Assembly (NCBI GenBank): GCA_028285415.1
Contig: JANQPF010000014.1
Location: forward strand, 1-64,000
Direction: 5' to 3'
Source: Pseudomonadales bacterium
GTDB lineage: Bacteria > Pseudomonadota > Gammaproteobacteria > Pseudomonadales > Azotimanducaceae
DNA: 64,000 bases
Shown here piece by piece: positions 25,299 through 34,065 of the stretch. The notes beneath the pieces are model-generated. The model did not search any database. It was not told the DNA's origin and saw only the letters and a program-made list of their open reading frames with translations. The first letter of the stretch is position 1. Every line of letters begins with the position of its first letter. The position numbers and the translations under genes are program-made.

Positions 25299-25418
25299 GT
25301 TTTTTTAATACTTATTCAATCGAAATGGCGCGATGATCTCGTATGGCCGCGAATTGCTGAAGATCCAGCTACGGCCCAATGAAAGGCTCACACTTCGGCT
25401 GTTCTACAAGGAGTAGAT

Positions 25419-28400
25419 ATGGGGACTGTTCGATCAATTCACCTACAGGAGTGGGCCGGTACCGTCGATGCTCGCAACAAACTAGGGGAATTAATAAGAC
25501 ATTTGATTCATGCCGGTTTGCCGATTGAGAACATTCACAGCATTCAGTTTTTGGCAAATGAGGCAAATCAACTTTCCGGTTGGGATGGTGTCTTGAATTG
25601 CTCATCCCACGGGCCTTGGATTCCCGAAGGTCAATCTGTGTGGGAGCTGGGTTCCGGCAAGAGTAGCCGAAATAAGGTGGAAGACGATTTTTCAAAGCGA
25701 GACAGAAATACGTCATTGCCCAAGGGGTGGTACAAGAAAGACACAACCTATGTAGCTGCCTCTCTTGGTAAATTCGACGACCGGGTGGGGTTGGAGCGCG
25801 AACTCTCAAAGAAAGCATCTTGGAAAGCGGTTCAGGTTGTAGATGCGGCTGTGTTCGAGGAGTGGGTCGAAAACCATTTAGGCGTAGAGACTTGGCTACA
25901 GGAACAAGGTGTAGGTGCAAGGACCGGAGTTACATCCCTGCAACGTTTCTGGGCAGACTGGTCTGGTGCAACAAAACCGCCAATCAACGAGGAACTGCTT
26001 CGTTGCAACAGGAGCGACGCCATTGGCAGGTTGTTGGCGTTGCTTCAGGAAGAAGAGTGTGTTGCGAGAATCAAGTCAGATTCACCCGAGGAGGCTACTG
26101 CTTTCTTGTATGCCGCGATGCAGTCCTTAGGTGGCGACAAATCGAGCAACCTGCTCTCCAAATCGATAGTCTTAAGGGACCCATCTGACGTCACCTCGGT
26201 GGTTCACCTGCCGCAGCACATCATCTGCGTCACTGGCGAGAGCGCGAGCAAAGCTAACGAGCTTTCGAGAAATGGCCACAAAGTGATATGTCCGCTCGGT
26301 CGCTCAAGCTTGGCGAGGCAGGTCGAAATCGAGCTAGGACGCCCGCTGCGGCAAGATTTTTCAAATGCACTGGAAGATATGGGAGTGGCGGGTGACGCGT
26401 CCGACACAGAAGCCAGGGCGTGCGGCAACAGTGCATCTATTTGGCGAGTTTGGAACCAACTTGATTACGGGGGCCCCGACTTCGATTTGCCCGATTGGGC
26501 TGGTTCGGAGCATACAAATGTGGTCGTTCCGGCAATTCTTGCCGGCGGGTGGAGCGAATCAAACGAAGAAGACAAAAAGCAGATTGAGCTTATCTCGGGC
26601 CTTAAGTACAACGACTTTCGAGACCAGCTTCAGCGCTATCTAACCTATGACAACCCCCTGATGCAAAAGGTGGGCGACGCTTGGGTGGTATCCGCACCGG
26701 CAACTGCGTTTGCCATTACGATCAACAATGTAAACACAGGTCATCTTGAAAGACTCCGTGTCGCGATTGGCAGTGTTTTCTCCGAAGAAGACCCCTCAAT
26801 AGACGTACCACCAGATGAGCGAATGTATGGGGGACTTAAGTCAGAAGGTCTTTCTCACTCTAGGTGGATGAGGGACGGCCTAGCGGAGAGCCTCCTCAGA
26901 ATTGCCGTCTTGGGATCCAGGCTCGAAGAGAATTCCGCAATCCCCAACGGCCAGACGTGTCAAGGTTATGTAGATGATGCAATCACTGAGTTGATTGGTT
27001 TGTCGAACGACTGGCGACTAATAACTAGTTTGCGTTCTCAATTGCCCGTCCTAGCAGAGGCCGCTCCTGCTCCTTTTCTCAAAGCCCTGGACCGCCTTCT
27101 CCAGGGCCATCCTGAATCTATCGCTCCGATTTTCGAAGAAGGCAGCAGTTTCTCGGGGTATTCATTCCATTCAGAAGTTCTCTGGGCATTGGAAACGCTT
27201 GCCTGGGAGCCCGAGTACCTACCAAGAGTTGCTCTCGTCTTGGCGTATATGGCAGAACTGGATCCGGGGGGGCGCCTGAACAATCGACCCATAAACTCGC
27301 TCAAAGAAATCTTCTTGGCTTGGCATCCCGGAACAGCCGCTTCTTTGGAGAAACGCCTCGCTGTGATAAATCTCATCTTAGATCAAGTGCCGCAAGTGGG
27401 CTGGGAACTGATTGTTGGACTGATGCCTTCTGGAACCAGCGTGTCGCATACCACAAATCGTCCAATCTGGAGAGACTTCTCGCTATCAGATCGTCCGGTT
27501 CTTACGCGTGGTGATGTCTGGCAAACATACAAGGATTACTTTGGCATGGCATTGCGTGCCGCGGATGGCGATCCAGTCCGGCTGTGCGTTCTGCTCGATA
27601 GCTACGAAAACATCGGAGAGGAAGAGCAAGATTCGCTTCGCGAATCGTTTCGTAATCTGTCAGCAGATGAACTTTCACCAGAAGCTCGGGAGGTCGTTTG
27701 GGAACAACTTAGGCAAGTTACAACCCGCCATTCCCGATTCCCGGATGCGGCGTGGTCCTTGTCATCTGAAAAGATTCTCGAGCTTACCGAACTTCAGGAG
27801 AGCTTTGCCTTAGACGATTCTATTGACAGCAGTGCTTGGCTCTTTAACGAGCAAATGCCTGACCTGCCAAGCCCTATCGAAGACTTTGACAAGATTGATA
27901 GCGAAGTAGCACGGCTGAGGGTTGAAGCGATTTCGGCAGTGCTGGCAGAACACGGGCTGGCTGGACTGCTTGAGCTTGCAAACAAAGTAGGCTTTCCTGG
28001 AATAGTGGGGGCTGCCACAGCAGACGTGCTGGTAAGTGTGCTCGAGGCCTTACCGTACGTTGGGGGTACGGTGTCTGGCACGCGAAGCGAACAGATTTTC
28101 TGCGAATCTTTGTCGTCTCGAATGTTCTTCCATCATGGTGACGGGTGGCGTGATCGCATTCTCGAGTACACGGTTGAGAATCATTCAGATACCAACGTTC
28201 GCGTACGACCGTTTCTCATGTTGAAAGTTGATTCCGCTATGTTGGACTTTTTGGCTAAACAGGGGCCGGACTTCGAACACGCGTTCTGGTCCCAGCGCAC
28301 CGTGTGGAACATCGACCGAGAACGGAAGACGCTGACACAGGCTGTTAGGAACTTCGTTGAAAGTGGACGCGCGATGGACGTGCTAATGCTAGTCGGTCAC

Positions 28401-29231
28401 GAAATGAAAAAGCTGGGTACCGATGTTTGCCAGAATGTGCTTGACGCGGTGCTAGCCGAGAACATGGAAGGCAAGAACCTATCAGACCACAGCAATAGCT
28501 CTTACTACATAGAACAGATTTTCGAATACCTGGCAAATTCAACGGACGTATCGCTCGAAAGATTGGCCATACTGGAATACGCCTACCTTCCACTCTTATC
28601 TATGAAGCGGGGTGACTCTACGCTAGTGCTTCACCGATACCTTTCCGCGGAGCCCGAGTTTTTCGTAACCGTGATCTGTGACCTATACAGACCTGAAAGC
28701 GCAACAGAGCCACGGGAGCAAAAAATGGAAAGTGTCAACAAAGCCACCCTGGCGTGGGAGATGCTACATAGCTGGAGGAATCCGCCAGGATTGCGGGAAG
28801 ACGGGGAGTTTGAATCTTCTGAATTCAGCGAGTGGATTGCAAATGTTAGAGAGCTTGCGAAGGAAAAAGATCGTACAACCATGAGTGAGCAACACATCGG
28901 TCACATCTTGTATCACTTACCAAGGGACGCAAAGGACCACCAATGGCCTTTGATCCAGGCACGAAATGCAGTGGAGAACATAATCAACGATGAAATCAGT
29001 AGCGGATTTCAAATCGAACAGTTCAATGCACGCGGCGTCACATCGAAAGTACTGTACGAAGGCGGAGCCCAAGAACGAGCGCTCGAAGCGCTCTGGAACG
29101 AGAACGCAAAAGCGCTGGAAATGAAGTGGCCGAAGATCAGCGAACTATGTAAGCAAACCGGAGCGTCGTGGGCACGAGAAGCGCTTCGAGAGGATGAGAG
29201 AGCGGCAAAAGATCGTCTCAAGTATGAATAG
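25419..29231 (+). CDS. large protein of unknown family with possible nuclease-like N-terminus
   Basis: A 1270-residue protein starting at ATG 25419 with AAGGAG seven bases before. Residues 1-170 form a compact N-terminal domain with a GWDG motif (Asp56), a WELG motif (Glu76) and nearby lysines (81, 86). This spacing resembles PD-(D/E)xK-type nuclease folds but is not a textbook match. The next region lacks a P-loop. Beyond about residue 430 the protein is long, leucine-rich and helical, resembling repeat scaffolds. It is followed by a strong terminator. The architecture resembles large single-gene defence proteins, but this is inference only. Confidence 0.6.
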   Translation: MGTVRSIHLQEWAGTVDARNKLGELIRHLIHAGLPIENIHSIQFLANEANQLSGWDGVLNCSSHGPWIPEGQSVWELGSGKSSRNKVEDDFSKRDRNTSLPKGWYKKDTTYVAASLGKFDDRVGLERELSKKASWKAVQVVDAAVFEEWVENHLGVETWLQEQGVGARTGVTSLQRFWADWSGATKPPINEELLRCNRSDAIGRLLALLQEEECVARIKSDSPEEATAFLYAAMQSLGGDKSSNLLSKSIVLRDPSDVTSVVHLPQHIICVTGESASKANELSRNGHKVICPLGRSSLARQVEIELGRPLRQDFSNALEDMGVAGDASDTEARACGNSASIWRVWNQLDYGGPDFDLPDWAGSEHTNVVVPAILAGGWSESNEEDKKQIELISGLKYNDFRDQLQRYLTYDNPLMQKVGDAWVVSAPATAFAITINNVNTGHLERLRVAIGSVFSEEDPSIDVPPDERMYGGLKSEGLSHSRWMRDGLAESLLRIAVLGSRLEENSAIPNGQTCQGYVDDAITELIGLSNDWRLITSLRSQLPVLAEAAPAPFLKALDRLLQGHPESIAPIFEEGSSFSGYSFHSEVLWALETLAWEPEYLPRVALVLAYMAELDPGGRLNNRPINSLKEIFLAWHPGTAASLEKRLAVINLILDQVPQVGWELIVGLMPSGTSVSHTTNRPIWRDFSLSDRPVLTRGDVWQTYKDYFGMALRAADGDPVRLCVLLDSYENIGEEEQDSLRESFRNLSADELSPEAREVVWEQLRQVTTRHSRFPDAAWSLSSEKILELTELQESFALDDSIDSSAWLFNEQMPDLPSPIEDFDKIDSEVARLRVEAISAVLAEHGLAGLLELANKVGFPGIVGAATADVLVSVLEALPYVGGTVSGTRSEQIFCESLSSRMFFHHGDGWRDRILEYTVENHSDTNVRVRPFLMLKVDSAMLDFLAKQGPDFEHAFWSQRTVWNIDRERKTLTQAVRNFVESGRAMDVLMLVGHEMKKLGTDVCQNVLDAVLAENMEGKNLSDHSNSSYYIEQIFEYLANSTDVSLERLAILEYAYLPLLSMKRGDSTLVLHRYLSAEPEFFVTVICDLYRPESATEPREQKMESVNKATLAWEMLHSWRNPPGLREDGEFESSEFSEWIANVRELAKEKDRTTMSEQHIGHILYHLPRDAKDHQWPLIQARNAVENIINDEISSGFQIEQFNARGVTSKVLYEGGAQERALEALWNENAKALEMKWPKISELCKQTGASWAREALREDERAAKDRLKYE

Positions 29232-29292
29232 ATTCATTTGAACCACATGAACTCGACTTGATCAACATAGGGCACATTCGCGGTTGTCGAAG

Positions 29293-29325
29293 GAAAGGGC
29301 GAGAGTAATCTCGCCCTTTCTTTTT
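29293..29325 (+). terminator. rho-independent terminator
   Basis: Perfect 12-bp stem (GAAAGGGCGAGA and TCTCGCCCTTTC) with a GTAA loop and five T bases after it. It closes the transcript of the 1270-residue protein. Confidence 0.92.
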
Positions 29326-29483
29326 GGTCGTTCCGGCAATGCAAACAAGCTAATCAACAATCAGAGTCTTGCTGATTGCCAATCATGTGCCATTATTTGT
29401 AGTAGTCTCGAGCCTGTCGGAACGTTCTCAGTATGCGAACACGAAGTTCGGCATAAAATGTATGTGCAATCCACGGCGAGAAA

Positions 29484-30440
29484 ATGAGTCCTGTTGAGAT
29501 ACCAGATTTCAGCCAGAAATTTGCCATGGCGGTGCAATTTGCAACCAGCAATGGAAGAACAACTAATGCGCACCTATATCAAGCAATAGGCGTTTCTCAC
29601 CAAACGTGGGCTGTTTGGAAGCGCGGTGACAAAAAGCCAGACGCACCGCAACAGCAAATGATCGTGGACAGTCTAATGCCTTTTGCAGAACTATCTTTAA
29701 AGGACTGGATGCTCCCGATAGGAGAATTTCGTTCCCTGCTGGCGACCGATGCTCAACCGTTGTTGTCTGAGCATCTGGGCGCGTTAGTCACCTTTAACTC
29801 GCGAGACTCACATCCAGATCGGCTCTTGGAACAGCTGTCCGGCGCGTGGGTCGCATACTATGTCTCAACCTCGCGCACGGACAGGCGAATTGTGAGTCGC
29901 GATTTAGTCGAAATCGCAGGTGTCCACAACAATGGATACATCGGCGCACGGGTGATAGATAGTCGGTCAGAGTACCGAGGTTTCTGCTTCTCGTACCACA
30001 ATTTGATTCAATGGTTTTTCGAGAAGGAAAAAATCTACAACGAGGTGCTATCGTACATGACTACAATGCCGGAGCGATCTCCTCCTGTTCTAATGGGAGT
30101 CATGATCTGTATTTCTGGCGGCGTAAGTACAGTGGGTCAATTGCCCGCAGCTGCCAAAGTTGCAATGGTCCGCCTCGGCACCCATGAGACCCTTGCAGCA
30201 GAATTGAACCTTTCAGAGGACCAACTCGCAAAACGATTGCGAACCCGAATCCCCCGATATGTTGAACCAAGTGATCTAGAGAAATGGCTTCAGTTATCAA
30301 TCGAAAATCGGATCAGCATGGAAACACTCCCATCAGCATTGGTGGTCAATCCGAATATTGGGGACATTAGGGCCGATGAGACAATCACGTCTTTGCTATC
30401 AGAGTTAAAGAAACCTGAAGGATCTGAAACACACATCTGA
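29484..30440 (+). CDS. helix-turn-helix protein with unknown C-terminal domain
   Basis: A 318-residue protein. Residues 25-50 form a helix-turn-helix (LYQAIGVSHQTWAVWKRGDKK). Residues 90-240 carry a domain I cannot identify with several glycine- and aromatic-rich strands, and residues 250-300 form an amphipathic helical region. It has its own transcription unit, after the terminator at 29293-29325. It may regulate the neighbouring large gene or the downstream oxidase; this is inferred from position only. Confidence 0.55.
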   Translation: MSPVEIPDFSQKFAMAVQFATSNGRTTNAHLYQAIGVSHQTWAVWKRGDKKPDAPQQQMIVDSLMPFAELSLKDWMLPIGEFRSLLATDAQPLLSEHLGALVTFNSRDSHPDRLLEQLSGAWVAYYVSTSRTDRRIVSRDLVEIAGVHNNGYIGARVIDSRSEYRGFCFSYHNLIQWFFEKEKIYNEVLSYMTTMPERSPPVLMGVMICISGGVSTVGQLPAAAKVAMVRLGTHETLAAELNLSEDQLAKRLRTRIPRYVEPSDLEKWLQLSIENRISMETLPSALVVNPNIGDIRADETITSLLSELKKPEGSETHI

Positions 30441-30531
30441 ATTCAACGTAGTGTCAGGCTATAGATCCGGTGGGAAACTGCGAATGTCGAGAATGCAGTA
30501 TCCCATCAACCAACCCATGGAGGTTTTTAGC

Positions 30532-31218
30532 ATGACCGACTTCAACCCTTTTGATCGAATTGTGAGTTACAACAACATAGCTCTTGAGCGTATTCGAAAC
30601 CATCCGTTTGTCGTCGAGGCGCATCGCGCAGCTCTAGAGCTAGAAACTGTGCACAGGTGGATTTTCTGTGCGGGGAGAGAGAGCAGGTCTTTTCCCACAA
30701 TCCTGGAAAACATGCTCAAGTTGGACCTACAACCCGCAGTACGAACGGTACTCGAAAAGAATCTGAACGACGAATACGGTAATGGCAATCCTGAACAAGC
30801 CCATTATCGCCATTACATCCATCTTCTCAGCAAGATCGGATTGTCGGAGACGGAGTTCGACGCCTACAGCGAGCGCGCTGGAATCAAACTGGCATTAGAC
30901 ATGGCGGACTGGGTTAGCAATCAGCAGGATGTCGGCATTGCAATCGGTTACATGCTCGTTAACGAAGGTATGACACCGATTACCTATGGAGCGGTCGATG
31001 CGGCCATTCAGCCCCACCATCCCAACTTGAGGACTCAGTTCTTTTCCCTGCACGTGCAGGTCGATGCTGAACACTTAGAGCAGCTCTATGATGCAGTTCA
31101 ATTCCTGCTTCCGGATGGCGAGGAATCTGTCAAGCAAGGTATCGAACTTGGCGAGCGAGGAATGGCCGCACTGCTCGATGAAGCCCACGGTGTTTTCCGC
31201 CAACCATTGGCAGCATAG
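30532..31218 (+). CDS. haem-oxygenase-like diiron oxidase (HDO/TENA-like) family protein
   Basis: A 228-residue protein from ATG 30532, chosen because GGAGG lies before it; the frame opens earlier at 30451. The fold pattern is that of iron-containing redox enzymes of the TENA/haem-oxygenase superfamily: a histidine in ELETVHRW, NDEYGNGNPEQAHYRHYIHLL, and the metal-binding HVQVDAEH triad-like signature near the C-terminus. Such enzymes use two iron ions to oxidise lipids or amino-acid derivatives. The substrate is unknown. A terminator follows directly. Confidence 0.72.
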   Translation: MTDFNPFDRIVSYNNIALERIRNHPFVVEAHRAALELETVHRWIFCAGRESRSFPTILENMLKLDLQPAVRTVLEKNLNDEYGNGNPEQAHYRHYIHLLSKIGLSETEFDAYSERAGIKLALDMADWVSNQQDVGIAIGYMLVNEGMTPITYGAVDAAIQPHHPNLRTQFFSLHVQVDAEHLEQLYDAVQFLLPDGEESVKQGIELGERGMAALLDEAHGVFRQPLAA

Positions 31219-31239
31219 TGTTACAAAAAGACACTAAGA

Positions 31240-31265
31240 GGGAGGCATCAAGCCTCCCTTTTTTG
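31240..31265 (+). terminator. rho-independent terminator
   Basis: Stem GGGAGGC and GCCTCCC with an ATCAA loop, followed by seven T bases. It ends the transcript of the diiron-oxidase-like gene. Confidence 0.9.
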
Positions 31266-31284
31266 TCAGATTTAGGAAAAAACT

Positions 31285-31719
31285 ATGAACTATGATCTAC
31301 ACGCCAACAAAATCATTGGCATCGTGTCCAACAAAATCGAACCGCATATTGCGCTCAATGTGGTTGGACATCTCGGTATTGCTCTCGGCTCCGCCCTGGA
31401 CGAAAACGACGTAATGGGGAGGACCACTCACATAGACGCATCCGGGATATCACATCCAGGGATCTCCCGCTATTCGCTTGTAGTAAAAACCGCAAGGCCG
31501 GCTAAGTTGCACGAGGCCATTGTAAAAGCCCGAAACGCCGACGGAATATTCGTCTTCGACTACCCAAAGGCGATGCTCGAAACCGGCCACGATGACGACC
31601 TCGCCGCCGCAATCGAATCATCTTCTGAAGAGCAACTGGACTACCTAGGAGCTCTACTGTTCGGACCAACGCCAGTGCTCGACGAAATCTGTGGAAGGTA
31701 CATGCTCTGGTCAATGTAG
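31285..31719 (+). CDS. DUF2000 family protein
   Basis: A 144-residue protein with the DUF2000 pattern: a first strand IGIVSNKIEPHIALNVVGHLGIALG, then HIDASGISHPGISRYSLVVKTARPAKLHEAIVKA and VFDYPKAMLETGHDDD. The function of the family is unknown. It starts soon after the terminator of the oxidase gene and has its own downstream spacer before a tiny peptide gene. No partner is obvious. Confidence 0.8.
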   Translation: MNYDLHANKIIGIVSNKIEPHIALNVVGHLGIALGSALDENDVMGRTTHIDASGISHPGISRYSLVVKTARPAKLHEAIVKARNADGIFVFDYPKAMLETGHDDDLAAAIESSSEEQLDYLGALLFGPTPVLDEICGRYMLWSM

Positions 31720-31979
31720 GTACCATATTTCGTTTCCTCAGAGAAATACCCAATAGACCCGCAGACTCACTTCCGAAAGTCCAGAAAGGGTGACATGACC
31801 TCACCCATTCCTTTTGCCCTACATTCTTTCTCCACCCTTACTGCAGATCATTCCATTTGCATTCCGTATGTTCACGAGTAAGATCCGCACCGCTGGCTTG
31901 AGACACCAGCTTGTCAACGACATCACGGTTCTCCTCCTTGGGTTGAGTCTCCTAACAACAACTACATAAGGAGCGACAA

Positions 31980-32045
31980 ATGAAAATTTGTTTATTGTTG
32001 AAGATACCTAATTGGTTCACCTTCAAATTGACTTACCAAGTGTAA
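31980..32045 (+). CDS. 21-residue peptide gene with own ribosome site and terminator
   Basis: ATG 31980 sits six bases after AAGGAGCG and encodes MKICLLLKIPNWFTFKLTYQ plus V, then TAA. It is compact, mildly hydrophobic and has one cysteine and one tryptophan. A strong terminator begins ten bases after the stop, and 260 bases of non-coding DNA lie before it. It could be a leader peptide, a small membrane-active peptide or a short RNA with an incidental frame. No precursor family is recognised. Confidence 0.5.
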   Translation: MKICLLLKIPNWFTFKLTYQV

Positions 32046-32054
32046 GCACTAATC

Positions 32055-32083
32055 GACCCGCTTCAATGAAGCGGGTCTTTTTT
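32055..32083 (+). terminator. rho-independent terminator behind the short peptide gene
   Basis: Perfect 10-bp stem GACCCGCTTC and GAAGCGGGTC with an AAT loop and a run of six T bases. Confidence 0.92.
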
Positions 32084-32241
32084 GGCCTCAATAATATCCT
32101 CCGAACCATCGCCCACCGTGGCGCACCATCGCGAGCATCGTCAAGTTTGGGTTGATGAACAAAAACAACTCCGCGCGCAGAGTGAAAGCCAAAATCAATT
32201 TTCCGATTGCTCCTATTTCAACCCAGCAAACTCGGTGGGAG

Positions 32242-33793
32242 CTAAATATTCTCCAGAGCCATAACTTCTGCAAAGGTCGAGGTTGTACTCGCGTCAAATA
32301 GTGCTTCCTCAATTGCACCGATGGTTGCTGCCCGATCTTCTGTGTCCATGTCTATTGTGATGCCTTGTATCCTCCATTCAATGTATTTTGGTAAGTCGCC
32401 TGAGAACGAGAAATTGTCAGAAGCAAAACGAACGGGTATTACCGGTTTGCCTAAAGCGTCAGCCATCATTACCTCATCTCGAACACCTAAAAGCCATATC
32501 GTCAATCTGAAACACCTTCTCAACGAGTACAAACAAAACCTGGGACAAACGGATTGTTTCTTTGATTTTTTGATCAAATGGGACACCGGGTACTGGCTTT
32601 GAAAACAACAGCTCTGCGTCGTATCCCAACTCTCGCAAGTGAGAAGTGAGTTTTGCTCCGTCACCCTTCCGAGAACGCGAGCAACTCACTGCTATTTGAT
32701 GTGCATTTCCGATATCAGTATCCATAGCAGTCGTGAGGCGTCCATGTAACTGGTCAAGAGAAACGAGCTTAAAATCGAATCGGAAGTCGCGAAAGTGCAA
32801 CTCACACTGCTCCTTTAGGTGTTCCTCAGACTTTGCTTGGTCTGGTGGAAGGTTACCGGCTATCTCAACAAGAAAATTTAGTCTCCCGATTTCTGTTCTA
32901 CTTCTGCTAGCAGGCGTTTTTTGACTCATGCGCCATATAGTCCAGTTGTCTTCGAATAGACTTGTGATTTTGTGGAGTAGGCCGATCGACCTCCTAGAAG
33001 GGTCAACATCGATCGACGAATGAACGGACCAGTCAACCTGCAGCGACTGAAATCTCTTTGTACGGGCGTGTCGACGCGGCAGAAGAACAGCTCTCAAATT
33101 GACATCTTTTGTGTCCATCTCTATCAGAACGAAGCTGGGTGAAAAGTAATCTGGAGAGTTACCTGGTGCCACTTTTGACAATGCCTCTTGAAACGAAGTA
33201 CCGGATGGTCCAATGCGAAACTTGCTCCAAGCGACTAGATAGAAAAGCGGAACACTTTCGTCGTTCTCGCATAAGTCGTGAAAATACGCTAACGCTGTGT
33301 TGATACTCATTGTGACCGGCACTTCGTGACCAATCTGCTCAGCAGAGAAGAGATACTGTTCACACTCGCGACATATGTACTCGACTAGCTTTTCCGCATT
33401 GTCTAGAACTCCACTGTATGCACGAGTTACGGGATCAAAAGTCGAAGAATTAACATGCGGAGCGATTACCGAAATGTTCCAAGTGTCGTATCGGTAGGCT
33501 GATCTACTCGCTTCACTCTGAACAATTGTAAATCCCATATTTGAAATCGCTTGAGAGACTGATTCGAATGCCCGCGCTACATGCGCGAGTTTGATGGTTA
33601 GCCTGATACAACGCTGCCATCCCCAGAATGGGATCGGTGTAATCATCAAATCATAGGTATCCGGAAAATCAGAGTTCTCATAAATAATTCCGGTGAGTTC
33701 GGATGCGCGGGAAATGCCAATTGGTCGCAAAACATCACTAGGGACATCGAAATGAAAGTCACTGTGAAGATATCCAACATTTGCATAGTTCAT
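32242..33793 (-). pseudogene. ACT-like/TIR domain protein gene with a frameshift
   Basis: The first frame (33793 to 32474) encodes about 439 residues. Residues 40-110 and 265-320 resemble small ACT-type ligand-binding modules (AFESVSQAISNMGFTIVQSE; GLLHKITSLFEDNWTI). The frame then enters a TIR-like domain (SCSRSRKGDGAKLTSHLRELGYDAEL, then LSQVLFVLVE) and stops. The rest of the TIR domain continues in another frame from about 32,530 to 32,242: GVRDEVMMADALGKPVIPVRF. The conserved glutamate of E-V-M-M-A-D lies in the second part. A single-base change is implied. TIR domains commonly cleave NAD or bind ligands in defence. Confidence 0.6.
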
Positions 33794-33837
33794 CTAGCGA
33801 TCCAGGGAGGCGCATGACAGGAACCAGTATGCCATAG

Positions 33838-34065
33838 ATGAGGATGGAGGCGGATGGAACCCGGAAACTGAATCCTTCCACGCTCATGTGCCCGCTTAAT
33901 GCGGAACTGTTGGATCTTTTAGACAGGGACTTGAACCAACGGTCCAACGAAATCTATGGTTTAGAGTGGAGTGTAATTACCAGCATTTGGAACCAGTTCA
34001 AGAGATTTGATGACTTAGGGGTTTGGTGCGCCTTAATGGAGCATTGTTTCCCGGACAACTGCTAG
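33838..34065 (+). CDS. possible small protein (weak)
   Basis: A 75-codon frame with plausible composition (LDLLDRDLNQRSNEIYGLEW and an aromatic C-terminus) between two minus-strand genes. No clear ribosome site and no recognised family. It may be chance. Confidence 0.25.
   Translation: MRMEADGTRKLNPSTLMCPLNAELLDLLDRDLNQRSNEIYGLEWSVITSIWNQFKRFDDLGVWCALMEHCFPDNC

Noticed and set aside
32474-32530. Programmed frameshifting in the TIR gene
   Set aside because: No convincing slippery heptamer or downstream structure was seen; a mutation or error is simpler.
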